Shown one piece after another: positions 7,768-16,289 of a stretch of DNA of 35,840 nucleotides. A model generated the notes under the pieces. The model did no database searches, was not told the origin of the DNA, and saw only the letters and a program-made list of their open reading frames with translations. The first letter of the stretch is position 1, and every line of letters starts with the position of its first letter. Location: NCBI GenBank assembly GCA_018001695.1, contig JAGNHN010000037.1, positions 1 through 35,840 on the forward strand, in the 5' to 3' direction. The position numbers were made by a program, and so were the translations under genes. Origin of the DNA: Lentimicrobiaceae bacterium (GTDB taxonomy: Bacteria > Bacteroidota > Bacteroidia > Bacteroidales > JAGNHN01).

Positions 7768-8745
7768 ATGGCAACCAATCCTGAAAACAAAGCCTTTCTT
7801 ATAGGCAATGGTATAAATCGTGCTAATTCAAATGGTGTAAAATCTTGGAAGGAATTATTAGAAGATTTATCACAATCCTTCAGCGTGAAGATCGATTTGA
7901 CAAATGACTTGAAGCCTTTTCCATTGAGTTTTGAAGAAATCCTATTTAGGTCTACAGGAGAGTTTGATTTCAAGATACGAGAAATTAAAGAAAGAATTGC
8001 AAAATATTTTAGACTTACACCAAAAAGCGATCTTCATGAACTATTTGTAAATTCCGGAATAACAAATATTTTGACAACTAATTATGATTACGCTTTTGAA
8101 AAGGTCTTAATAGAGGATTTTAACAATGACAAAAAAGATACTGCGAGAAGTACTGAAGAAACTCTAAATAGCATAAAACGCAGAACAGTATTCAAGGATT
8201 CCAACTTGTCTGTGTGGCATATTCATGGAGAAATTAATCAACGATTGTACCCCTCGAAAAAAGTTTCGACTGCTAATTCAATAATGATAGGCTATGAGCA
8301 TTATGGTAAGTATTTTTATGAGATTCAAAGTTATATAAGTGGCAAGAAGTATGAAAATGAAATGAGTATTTTAGATAAGGCAAGAGATAGTAACTACGCC
8401 CCAAAGTCTTGGATAGATTTTTTCTTTATGGGAGAGCTGCATATAGCTGGGTTATCTTTCGATTTTTCCGAATATCATTTATGGTGGCTGCTGAATTTCA
8501 GAGCAAAGCAAATAAAACAAGAGAGGCTAAAAAGTCTTTCTAAAATTTATTATTATCATAGTATTATGCCCGAAGTCGATGAATCAGAACGAGGAAAGTT
8601 TGTAAATCAAGTCATCAAGAGAAAGATGAATCAAGCCAAAAGTGATTTATTTAAAGCATTAGGTATAGAAATAGTACCTATACAAATACAATTGAATGAC
8701 TACAGAGATTTTTATGAACAAGTTTGCAATAGAGCGCTAAGATGA
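7768..8745 (+). CDS. SIR2-like domain protein embedded in the RM operon
   Basis: The 325-residue protein carries the marks of the bacterial SIR2-like (SIR2_2) defence domain. These are IGNGINR at 12-18 for nucleotide binding, TTNYD at 103-107, WHIHG at 150-154 with a candidate catalytic His, and GLSFDFSE at 228-235. Proteins with this domain in Thoeris, DSR, pAgo and related defence systems bind or degrade NAD+, so NAD+ depletion on phage infection is the likely activity (inference). No second recognised domain is visible. The gene starts 5 bases after hsdS, and its stop overlaps the hsdM start (ATGA), so it sits tightly between two essential RM genes. That suggests coupling to the state of the RM complex. 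Confidence 0.8.
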   Translation: MATNPENKAFLIGNGINRANSNGVKSWKELLEDLSQSFSVKIDLTNDLKPFPLSFEEILFRSTGEFDFKIREIKERIAKYFRLTPKSDLHELFVNSGITNILTTNYDYAFEKVLIEDFNNDKKDTARSTEETLNSIKRRTVFKDSNLSVWHIHGEINQRLYPSKKVSTANSIMIGYEHYGKYFYEIQSYISGKKYENEMSILDKARDSNYAPKSWIDFFFMGELHIAGLSFDFSEYHLWWLLNFRAKQIKQERLKSLSKIYYYHSIMPEVDESERGKFVNQVIKRKMNQAKSDLFKALGIEIVPIQIQLNDYRDFYEQVCNRALR

Positions 8746-10244
8746 CCAACGAAACCAATAATACATCCAGCATCATAAGCAAAGTATGGAGTTTCTGCAC
8801 TATACTCAAAGATGATGGCGTCAGCTACGGCGATTACCTGGAACAGCTTACCTACTTACTCTTCCTGAAAATGGCAGACGAATTTGGCCGCCCACCATAC
8901 AACCGCCAGCTTCCTATACCAAAAGAGTACAACTGGGAAAGCCTGGCAGCCAAGAGAGGCGCAGACCTTGAGAGCCATTACACCACCTTGCTGAGGGTGT
9001 TATCGCACGCAAAAGGCATACTGGGTCAGATATTTATCAAAAGCCAGAATAAAATTCAGGACCCTGCCAAGCTCTACAAGCTCATTGACATGATCAACAA
9101 AGAGCAATGGAGTACCATGGGCGCCGATGTGAAAGGCAAAATATATGAAGGGCTGCTGGAAAAGAACGCAGAGGACACCAAGAGCGGTGCAGGCCAATAC
9201 TTCACACCAAGGGCGCTGATCAGGGCTATGGTGGAATGTGTAAGGCCGGAACCCATGAAAATAATTGCCGATCCGGCATGTGGCACCGGAGGGTTTTTCC
9301 TGGCAGCATATGATTTTATTGCCAATCCCAAAAACTACTCACTCGATCGTGACCAGAAGGAGTTCCTGAAACTGAAAACCTTTTATGGTAACGAAATTGT
9401 TGCCAACACAAGGCGCATGGCTTTGATGAACCTGTTCCTGCACAATGTGGGCGATTTCGAGATTGACAGCTTTATTTCGCCTGCTGATGCACTGGTATCT
9501 GATACAGGCTTAAGAGCCGATTATGTGCTGGCCAATCCACCTTTTGGCAAGAAAAGCAGCATGACCTTTACAAACGATGAAGGAGAGCAGGACAGCGAAG
9601 ACCTGACTTATAACCGTCAGGACTTTTGGGTTACCACCAGCAACAAGCAACTGAACTTTGTGCAGCACATACGCACCATGCTTAAATCGGACGGTAAAGC
9701 CGCAGTGGTGGTTCCCGACAATGTGTTGTTTGAAGGCGGCGCCGGAGAAACCATCCGCAAGAAATTGCTGGAGACAACAAATCTCCACACCATCCTTCGC
9801 CTGCCTACCGGTATTTTCTACAAACAGGGCGTGAAGGCAAATGTGCTGTTCTTTGACAACAAGCCCGCTTCTAAAGACCCGCATACAAAAGAAATCTGGT
9901 TCTATGACTTCAGAACCAATATGCACTTCACCCTTAAAAAGAACCCGCTTCAGTTTGAAGACTTGAAGGACTTCGTTGAGTGTTACAATCCTGAAAACAT
10001 TCACAGGCGCAAGGAGACCTATCATCCCGAAACCAATCCCGAAGGGCGTTGGAGGAAATTCACCTACAATGACATCATAGAGCGTGACAAAACCAGCCTC
10101 GACATAGCCTGGCTAAAAGACAAAAGCCTGACCGATCTTGATAACCTCCCCGATCCTGATGTTTTAGCAGGTGACATCATAGAAAACCTGCAAGCAGGGA
10201 TTGAGAGCTTCAGGGAAGTAATGCTAAGGATAAATGGAGACTAA
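8742..10244 (+). CDS. hsdM: Type I RM methyltransferase subunit M
   Basis: HsdM transfers a methyl group from SAM to adenine N6 as part of the M2S complex. In its 500 residues the N-terminal HsdM_N helical region (about 10-130) is followed by an N6 adenine methyltransferase domain with GQYFTPR at 151-157, SAM-binding DPACGTGG at 177-184 and catalytic NPPFG at 265-269. The length is normal for the family. The ATG overlaps the SIR2-like stop by four bases. It is unusual that hsdM comes last and is separated from hsdS by another gene. The next gene is convergent, and no clear terminator lies in the 212-base gap. Confidence 0.95.
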   Translation: MTNETNNTSSIISKVWSFCTILKDDGVSYGDYLEQLTYLLFLKMADEFGRPPYNRQLPIPKEYNWESLAAKRGADLESHYTTLLRVLSHAKGILGQIFIKSQNKIQDPAKLYKLIDMINKEQWSTMGADVKGKIYEGLLEKNAEDTKSGAGQYFTPRALIRAMVECVRPEPMKIIADPACGTGGFFLAAYDFIANPKNYSLDRDQKEFLKLKTFYGNEIVANTRRMALMNLFLHNVGDFEIDSFISPADALVSDTGLRADYVLANPPFGKKSSMTFTNDEGEQDSEDLTYNRQDFWVTTSNKQLNFVQHIRTMLKSDGKAAVVVPDNVLFEGGAGETIRKKLLETTNLHTILRLPTGIFYKQGVKANVLFFDNKPASKDPHTKEIWFYDFRTNMHFTLKKNPLQFEDLKDFVECYNPENIHRRKETYHPETNPEGRWRKFTYNDIIERDKTSLDIAWLKDKSLTDLDNLPDPDVLAGDIIENLQAGIESFREVMLRINGD

Positions 10245-10456
10245 AAAAGGATGGTTTGAAAGATCTCACGTATGGCTCCCTTAAAACAGACATTACACAA
10301 AATGCGTCAATAATACTTATTTATATATACACATGTGTCGATCAAATTAAATACGAAATGACTATTATTTGAACTTTCTTTCAGAATATATCAATTCCGG
10401 ATTTTGTCGATCTATTGTGTAATAAATCAGAAAATCTCCAATTATCCCCTGTCACG

Positions 10457-13360
10457 CTAATTGAAAATCTCCTTCACCTTCACCCTGCGGACTTCCCCAT
10501 ATTTTGTCATCCAGTCGCTGCCGATGCGCTTCTCATTTCCCACGATGGTGGTGACCACAGGTTTAGTGGAAAACTGCCGCACATAACAGTCCATGATATC
10601 CGTAAAATGCATCTGCTGGTAGTGGTTGATCCATTGACTTCTCGGATCCTGGCCGTAACCGCGGTCGATCCATTCTGCCACCTGGGTTGAAACCCTCCTG
10701 AATGTGGGTTTGTTGCTGTTGATGGATTGTATCAGCGAGGACCGGACCATTTCCATGCGGTCGTGCTTACCGGGAACATCGCCCAGGATGCCATGGATCA
10801 CCTCTACCGCTTCGCGGGTTTTATCAGCCTGTGTACCTACAAAGGCAGTAAGTCCCACGCGCTCACCATCATAATAAGGTGCGTAAAGCTGTGCCCCGAC
10901 GGCATATGCCAGCGAGCGCAATTCCCTGACCTCCTGGAAGAGGACACTGTGCATGCCGCCGTCCAGGTATTCCTTGTAGGCATTCAGGTTGGCGCGTTCC
11001 ATCAGGTCGGCGTTCTGGCCGGCAACATAGAAGTAATTCTTACTTTGAATGGCTTTCTTATCAGGCAGGAAAAACACCGTGGCTTTTGCATAGTCTATGT
11101 ATTCCCTGCGCACCGGCGAGAGGCTCTGACGGCTGATGCGCCCCAGATCCAGACGGGTGGTCACAACGTCCTGTACCTCATTGAGCGGGCGGCGGCCGGA
11201 ATAGTGGATCGTGAGGGCGGTTTCCAGCACAGGCTGCATGGCTTCCTTGAGTATTTCCGGACTGAGGGCTCCGACTTCCTTGAGGCTGAGGCGGGTCAGG
11301 AAGGGGGACTTCTCTCCCATCATGGCATAGCTGTAGAGTGCCCTGCCCACGGTCTCAGGGTCTTTGGCCTCCACTTTGCGATTGGCTTGCTCCATCTGAT
11401 AAAGGACTTTCATCCGCGACGGATCCAGTTCAGGGTTGTAAAGCCATGAAGCCAGATAATCCATGACCTGTTCCAGGTGCTCTTCCGGTCCACTGCAGCG
11501 TACCGTAAAGGCACCTTCGCTGGCCGAAGCGCTGTAGGAGGCGCCCAGGGCCTGCATTTTGCGGGAAAAATCCTTAAATGGCATTGTCTCACTTCCGCAC
11601 AGACCATAATAGGCGGCTACCTGGTCGAGTATAGGATGCTCATGGGTGCCGGTTCCAAAGACCAGTTGAAGCTCAAACAAGGTATTGATGGGGTTTTCAA
11701 CCCAGTACATATCAATCTTGTCGCCGATGGACAGTATGTTTACATCCAGATGGGGCTCGCCGGGCGTCCCAAATTTCACAAAAGCCGGGGCCTGGACAGG
11801 TACCTCGATGTCCTGCAAACTCATGGCATATTCCGATTGCCTGTCGGTATTGCGGGAAGGGATAGGCTCAAAGGGTGGTTTAAGAGGACCTGGTTTTGCC
11901 GGTAAGCCGGTTTTGGAATAGAAAACAAGATGGTCATCACCCAGGTATTGCCTGGCAACCCGCACCACCTCCTCACGGGTGATATGGGACACCCTGTCTG
12001 GGTAATCCTGTACCAGTTTCCAGTCCATGTGTTTCACAAATGCCATCAGCATCATATAACCGCGCTTGTATTGGTCTTCGCTGTTTTGTTCCTGCTCAAC
12101 GCGGATCTGAGTTTTAACAGCCTCCAGCAATGCCTCATCGAAGCGGCCTTCGTGCAAATCACTTATCTTCTCCTTCACCAGCTTTTCAGCTGCAGGCAAT
12201 GATTGCCCAACAATCTTGGGGATGAAGAAAATGATCTGAGCTCCGGCATCTACCTGCATATTGGCAATGGCATAAGCACCCAGCAACTGGTTATTGACAC
12301 TCAGTTCATCCAGGGCTCCGGTCTGGCTTCCATTGGTGAGCATTTTGTTGAGGACATCCAGGGCAGGACGGTCAGGATGCGTGATGGAAGGCAGGCGGTA
12401 TCCGAGCAGCCCAAACCGGATCGGGGTGAGGCGCTGCTGAACAAGGGTGCGGCCTTTGAAAGGGGCAATCTTCGGCCGGTCAGAATCAGGAGGCAGTTGC
12501 CCGGTCCTCCATGCTCCAAACAAGCGTTCTATCTGTGGTTTCACTTCATCTGACCGGAAATTTCCACTCAGGATCAGGGCCATGTTGTTGGCCACATACC
12601 AGGTCTCAAAGAACTCATTCATTTTCCGGAGTGAGGGGGTCTTGAGGTGTTCAGGATATCCGATAATGGGCACACCATAAGGATGATCCGGGTAGAAAGC
12701 ACGGTTGAACGCCTCAAATGCGGCCGCAAACCGGTTGTCTTTGTACATATTGTACTCTTCATACACCGTTTCGAGCTCTGACTGGAAGAGCCGGTAAACC
12801 GGCTTGATGAAGCGATGGCTGTATACTTCCAGCCATTTGTTGATCTGATTCGAGGGGAAGATGTTGTAATAGACGATCTCTTCATTCCCGGTGCCGGCGT
12901 TGACCATGGTACTCCCCATTTCATCCAGGATCTTACCCAGCTCATTAGGGATCGCATACTCTGCTGCCTTGATAGATAAGCGGTTGATATTCTTTTGAAT
13001 ATCTTCCTGTCGCCTGGGATCTTTCTCTTTAGAAAGCCAATCATACAACAAAGTAATGCTGTCAAGGTAATGCCGCTCAGTATCATAGTCCAGGGTACCG
13101 ATACGGTCTGTCCCCTTAAACATGATATGTTCGAAATAATGCGCTATGCCTGTGGCATCTGCCGGATCATTCTTGCTACCGGCCCTCACGGCAACGGCGC
13201 CGAAGACATTGGGCAAGGAATGGTCCTCGTTCAGGTAAACAGTCAGGCCGTTCTCAAGGCGATAGATCTCTGTGTGAAGCGGGTCTTGCCCGAATAAAAA
13301 CGGCATGCCCTGTAGCAGCAGGGTCGCGATAAAACACAATACCAGGTTCGATTTCTTCAT
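10457..13360 (-). CDS. Secreted M16-family zinc metallopeptidase
   Basis: This 967-residue protein is a two-repeat M16 (inverzincin/pitrilysin-like) peptidase. From the ATG at 13360 it has an N-terminal signal peptide (MKKSNLVLCF with a hydrophobic core to about residue 25), so it is probably periplasmic. The zinc motif HYFEH is at 74-78, and a Glu-rich ETVYEE near 197-202 should supply the third ligand. The second half resembles the inactive M16 repeat (HYSGRRP, then REVRELRSLAYAVGAQ). The frame extends 28 residues upstream to 13444, but that extension has no signal-peptide character and the internal Met gives a standard one, so I prefer 13360. It is transcribed divergently from the M49-like gene. 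Confidence 0.9.
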   Translation of the reverse strand: MKKSNLVLCFIATLLLQGMPFLFGQDPLHTEIYRLENGLTVYLNEDHSLPNVFGAVAVRAGSKNDPADATGIAHYFEHIMFKGTDRIGTLDYDTERHYLDSITLLYDWLSKEKDPRRQEDIQKNINRLSIKAAEYAIPNELGKILDEMGSTMVNAGTGNEEIVYYNIFPSNQINKWLEVYSHRFIKPVYRLFQSELETVYEEYNMYKDNRFAAAFEAFNRAFYPDHPYGVPIIGYPEHLKTPSLRKMNEFFETWYVANNMALILSGNFRSDEVKPQIERLFGAWRTGQLPPDSDRPKIAPFKGRTLVQQRLTPIRFGLLGYRLPSITHPDRPALDVLNKMLTNGSQTGALDELSVNNQLLGAYAIANMQVDAGAQIIFFIPKIVGQSLPAAEKLVKEKISDLHEGRFDEALLEAVKTQIRVEQEQNSEDQYKRGYMMLMAFVKHMDWKLVQDYPDRVSHITREEVVRVARQYLGDDHLVFYSKTGLPAKPGPLKPPFEPIPSRNTDRQSEYAMSLQDIEVPVQAPAFVKFGTPGEPHLDVNILSIGDKIDMYWVENPINTLFELQLVFGTGTHEHPILDQVAAYYGLCGSETMPFKDFSRKMQALGASYSASASEGAFTVRCSGPEEHLEQVMDYLASWLYNPELDPSRMKVLYQMEQANRKVEAKDPETVGRALYSYAMMGEKSPFLTRLSLKEVGALSPEILKEAMQPVLETALTIHYSGRRPLNEVQDVVTTRLDLGRISRQSLSPVRREYIDYAKATVFFLPDKKAIQSKNYFYVAGQNADLMERANLNAYKEYLDGGMHSVLFQEVRELRSLAYAVGAQLYAPYYDGERVGLTAFVGTQADKTREAVEVIHGILGDVPGKHDRMEMVRSSLIQSINSNKPTFRRVSTQVAEWIDRGYGQDPRSQWINHYQQMHFTDIMDCYVRQFSTKPVVTTIVGNEKRIGSDWMTKYGEVRRVKVKEIFN

Positions 13361-13503
13361 GACGCTATTTTCCAGATGGATGATGTATTCGTATTCGTTG
13401 CGAATATAAGCAGCTCCGGCCTGTGAACAGGCGGTATCAGGCAAACATATTGAAAATCTTTAAAGGGTGAATTTTTGTCATGTATCCTGTCAGTTTTGTC
13501 ATA

Positions 13504-13556
13504 TTTTGAGGAGAATTCCTTAATTTCGTGGTCCTCAAAACGGAGCATCCTCAAAA
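13504..13556. promoter_or_regulatory. Three TCCTCAAAA sites around a possible promoter
   Basis: TTTTGAGGA at 13504-13512 is the exact reverse complement of TCCTCAAAA, which occurs at 13532-13540 and again at 13548-13556 (16 bases further on). Between the first two lies TAATTTCG (13521-13528), one base off the Bacteroidota -7 element TAnnTTTG. The last copy ends 11 bases before the M49-like start codon. The layout suggests an operator, or an mRNA hairpin at the 5' end. Confidence 0.35.
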
Positions 13557-13567
13557 TCAGTTGCAAT

Positions 13568-15217
13568 ATGATCAAAAATTGTATGTATGGCGCCATGTTC
13601 GCCACTTTACTCCTTGTTGCAGCCTGCCAGGGAGGGACCAAAGAAACCACCCAAACACCTTCCCCGATGGAAGAAAAGCTGGCCAAATACGTAAAAGTTC
13701 CATTGACCACCGATCTTTCGGTGCTGACAGCGGAAGAACGGCAAATGCTGCCCCTGTTGTTCGATGCAGCAGCCATCATGGATGAACTGTTCTGGCTACA
13801 GGCCTTTGGGGACAAGCACTCCCTGCTCGACACCATTTCGGACACTGCAGCCCTGCAGTTTGCCATGATCAATTATGGCCCCTGGGACCGTCTGGACGGA
13901 CAGAAGCCCTTCCTGGGCGGATATGGAGAGAAACCGAAAGGAGCCAATTTTTATCCGGCCGACATGACCAAGGAGGAATTCGACGCTTTCGAAGATCCAA
14001 ACAAGAACAGTCAGTTCACCCTCATCCGCCGCGATGACCAGGGTAAGCTCAAATCGGTATGGTACCATGAAGCCTATGCCGAACAGCTTCAAAAAGCTGC
14101 CAACCTCGTCAGCATGGCGTCGGATCTGGCCATGGACAAAGGATTGTTCAATTATCTCACCCTCCGGGCCCAGTCACTGCTCACAAGCGATTACCGCTCT
14201 TCAGATATGGCCTGGCTTGATATGAAAAACAACACCATTGACTTTGTTGTTGGTCCGATCGAAAACTACGAAGACGCCCTCTACAACAACAAAGCTGCTT
14301 TTGAGGCTTTCATTCTTATCAAAGACAAGGAATGGAGCAGCAAACTGGACCGTTATACAGCCTTCCTGCCCGATTTTCAGAAGAACCTTCCTGTCGAACC
14401 AGCCTATAAGAATGAGACACCGGGCACTTCAGGTAACCAGCTGAATGTATATGATGTCGTTTACTATGCCGGCGATTGCAATGCAGGCAGTAAAACCATC
14501 GCCATCAACCTGCCCAACGATGAGGTGGTCAGGGAACAAAAGGGTTCGAGGAAACTGCAGCTTAAGAATGCCATGCAGGCCAAGTTTGATAAGATCCTGG
14601 TTCCCATTGCCAACGAGCTGATCGATGAATCACAGCGGCAGCATATCACGTTTGATGCTTTCTTTGCCAATACCATGTTCCATGAAGTGGCACATGGACT
14701 GGGACTAAGCTATCTGAGCAAGGACAAGAAGGTTACCGTTCGTGAAGCCCTGCAGGATTCCTATACATCTATCGAAGAAGGCAAGGCAGATATTCTGGGC
14801 TTATATATTGTCAACGAGTTGTATGAAAAGGGAGAGTTAGGGGAAGTGGACATCCGTGACTACTATACGACTTTCATGGCCAGCATATTCAGATCCGTTC
14901 GTTTTGGTGTTTCCAGTGCTCATGGGAAGGCCAATATGATGCGGTTCTACTTCTTCCAGGAGAAGGGTGCTTTTGTCCGCAATGCAGAGACAGGCACTTA
15001 CAAGATCGATTATGACAAGATGAAGGAGGCCATGAACGAGCTGACGACCCTGATCCTGACCATTCAGGGTGATGGCGACTATCAGAAGGCCACAGAATGG
15101 ATCGCCCGGGATGGGGCTATCAAAGCTGAACTGCAGGGAGACCTTGACCGGCTTTCCGGGAAGAACATCCCGGTGGATGTTGTTTTTGAGCAAGGCAGGC
15201 AGGTACTGGGAATCTGA
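13568..15217 (+). CDS. M49-like (dipeptidyl-peptidase III-related) lipoprotein peptidase
   Basis: The 549-residue product starts with a lipoprotein signal peptide; the lipobox LVAAC puts the lipidated Cys at 20. The metal-site signature is FHEVAHGLG at 371-379 followed by SIEEGKAD at 401-408. The second motif matches the M49 pattern EExxAD/E. The first is odd: M49 enzymes usually have HExxxH, with the second His five residues on, but here it is four residues on (HExxH). Bacteroidota members with this motif are often annotated simply as zinc-dependent hydrolases. The frame could start at 13475, but only the ATG at 13568 gives a signal peptide. A hairpin follows the stop, and gpsA is next in the same direction. 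Substrate unknown. Confidence 0.8.
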   Translation: MIKNCMYGAMFATLLLVAACQGGTKETTQTPSPMEEKLAKYVKVPLTTDLSVLTAEERQMLPLLFDAAAIMDELFWLQAFGDKHSLLDTISDTAALQFAMINYGPWDRLDGQKPFLGGYGEKPKGANFYPADMTKEEFDAFEDPNKNSQFTLIRRDDQGKLKSVWYHEAYAEQLQKAANLVSMASDLAMDKGLFNYLTLRAQSLLTSDYRSSDMAWLDMKNNTIDFVVGPIENYEDALYNNKAAFEAFILIKDKEWSSKLDRYTAFLPDFQKNLPVEPAYKNETPGTSGNQLNVYDVVYYAGDCNAGSKTIAINLPNDEVVREQKGSRKLQLKNAMQAKFDKILVPIANELIDESQRQHITFDAFFANTMFHEVAHGLGLSYLSKDKKVTVREALQDSYTSIEEGKADILGLYIVNELYEKGELGEVDIRDYYTTFMASIFRSVRFGVSSAHGKANMMRFYFFQEKGAFVRNAETGTYKIDYDKMKEAMNELTTLILTIQGDGDYQKATEWIARDGAIKAELQGDLDRLSGKNIPVDVVFEQGRQVLGI

Positions 15218-15250
15218 TCATCTCCAGGGGCATTTATGGCCCCGGATGAT
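15217..15250 (+). terminator. Hairpin between the M49-like gene and gpsA
   Basis: ATCATC (15217-15222) pairs with GATGAT (15245-15250), and inside it GGGGC (15227-15231) pairs with GCCCC (15239-15243). It follows the M49-like stop directly. No U-tract follows, so it may be an RNA-stabilising or weak termination hairpin rather than a full intrinsic terminator. Confidence 0.3.
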
Positions 15251-15276
15251 GAATCTATAAAAAGGGAGGACGTTTC

Positions 15277-16266
15277 ATGGGAGATATTGCCGTTATTGGT
15301 GGTGGTTCCTGGGGCACAGCTTTGGTGAAGCTGCTGCTGGAGAATCAGTCTGCCGTACATTGGTGGGTGAGAAGAAAGGAAACGGAGGACCATATCCGCA
15401 CGTATCACCGCAATCCCAACTATCTCAGTTATCTTGAACTGGATGCAAACCGTATACATCTGTATACCGACATTGGAAGCGTGGTACAAAAGGCGGACAC
15501 ACTGATTTTCGCCGTCCCGGCAGCTTTTCTGCCGGATTGCCTGGAAGGGGTCAAACCTGAAGACCTCAAGGGAAAGACCATCGTCTCGGCCATCAAGGGC
15601 ATTGTTCCGGAAGAGAATCTCACTATTGGGAACTACTTCAGGACCTTTTTTAAGGTGGATGAGAACCATATCGGCATCATTGCAGGCCCTTGTCACAGCG
15701 AGGAAGTGGCCATGGAAAAACTGTCATTCCTGACCATTGCCTTCAATGATCCAGGCAAGGCAGAGAAGCTGATGACGATGCTTTCCAGCCGGTATATGCG
15801 GATCAAGGCAACACGGGACGTCAGTGGTGTCGAATATGCCGCAGTCCTGAAAAATATCTTCGCCATTGCCAACGGGATCTGTGTCGGACTGGGATACGGC
15901 GACAACTTTCAGTCGGTGCTGATTGTCAATGCCATCCAGGAAGCCCGGCGCTTTCTGGATAAGGTCAATATCATCGAACGCGACATCAATGATGCCGTGT
16001 ATACCGGCGACCTGATTGTAACCGCTTATTCCAAGTTCAGCCGCAACAGGATCTTCGGTCATATGATCGGGAAAGGCTATTCAGTCAAATTTGCCCAGAT
16101 TGAGATGCGCATGGTCGCCGAAGGCTATTATGCCACAAAAGGCATCTGGGAAATCAACCGCCAGATGGGCGTCTATATGCCCATCGCAGATGCGGTCCAT
16201 AAGATCCTATACGAAAAACAGTCGGCCTCCGTTGTGATGGGCAGACTGGCGGAGATACTGCATTAA
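15277..16266 (+). CDS. gpsA: NAD(P)H-dependent glycerol-3-phosphate dehydrogenase
   Basis: GpsA reduces dihydroxyacetone phosphate to sn-glycerol 3-phosphate, the backbone of phospholipids, in the cytosol. The 329-residue length is normal. The dinucleotide-binding loop GGGSWG is at 8-13. Further marks are SAIKGI for substrate binding, AGPCHSEEVA in the middle, and the C-terminal helical domain with YAAVLKNIFAIANG, which carries the catalytic Lys. A strong ribosome-binding site (gggagg) lies just before the ATG. The sigma-54 regulator gene follows after 23 bases, so gpsA probably heads the operon running to secG. Confidence 0.95.
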   Translation: MGDIAVIGGGSWGTALVKLLLENQSAVHWWVRRKETEDHIRTYHRNPNYLSYLELDANRIHLYTDIGSVVQKADTLIFAVPAAFLPDCLEGVKPEDLKGKTIVSAIKGIVPEENLTIGNYFRTFFKVDENHIGIIAGPCHSEEVAMEKLSFLTIAFNDPGKAEKLMTMLSSRYMRIKATRDVSGVEYAAVLKNIFAIANGICVGLGYGDNFQSVLIVNAIQEARRFLDKVNIIERDINDAVYTGDLIVTAYSKFSRNRIFGHMIGKGYSVKFAQIEMRMVAEGYYATKGIWEINRQMGVYMPIADAVHKILYEKQSASVVMGRLAEILH

Positions 16267-16289
16267 CCTAAAGCAAGTCAATACAGGCA

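Noticed and set aside
7763-8745. Possible duplicated hsdS tail before hsdM, by analogy with the hsdR tails
   Set aside because: The end of the SIR2-like gene shows no resemblance to the hsdS 3' end, so this insertion left no similar trace.
10727-11449. Long open frame of 240 codons on the + strand inside the M16 peptidase gene
   Set aside because: It is antisense to a well-supported peptidase with a signal peptide and a zinc motif, its product is rich in His and Cys without domain features, and it has no ribosome-binding site.
13361-13444. N-terminal extension of the M16 peptidase to 13444
   Set aside because: The extra 28 residues hide the signal peptide that begins at 13360, and they reach into the divergent promoter region.
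13475-13567. N-terminal extension of the M49-like protein to 13475
   Set aside because: The lipobox lies 20 residues from the ATG at 13568, as expected for a lipoprotein. The extension overlaps the TCCTCAAAA sites and the likely promoter.
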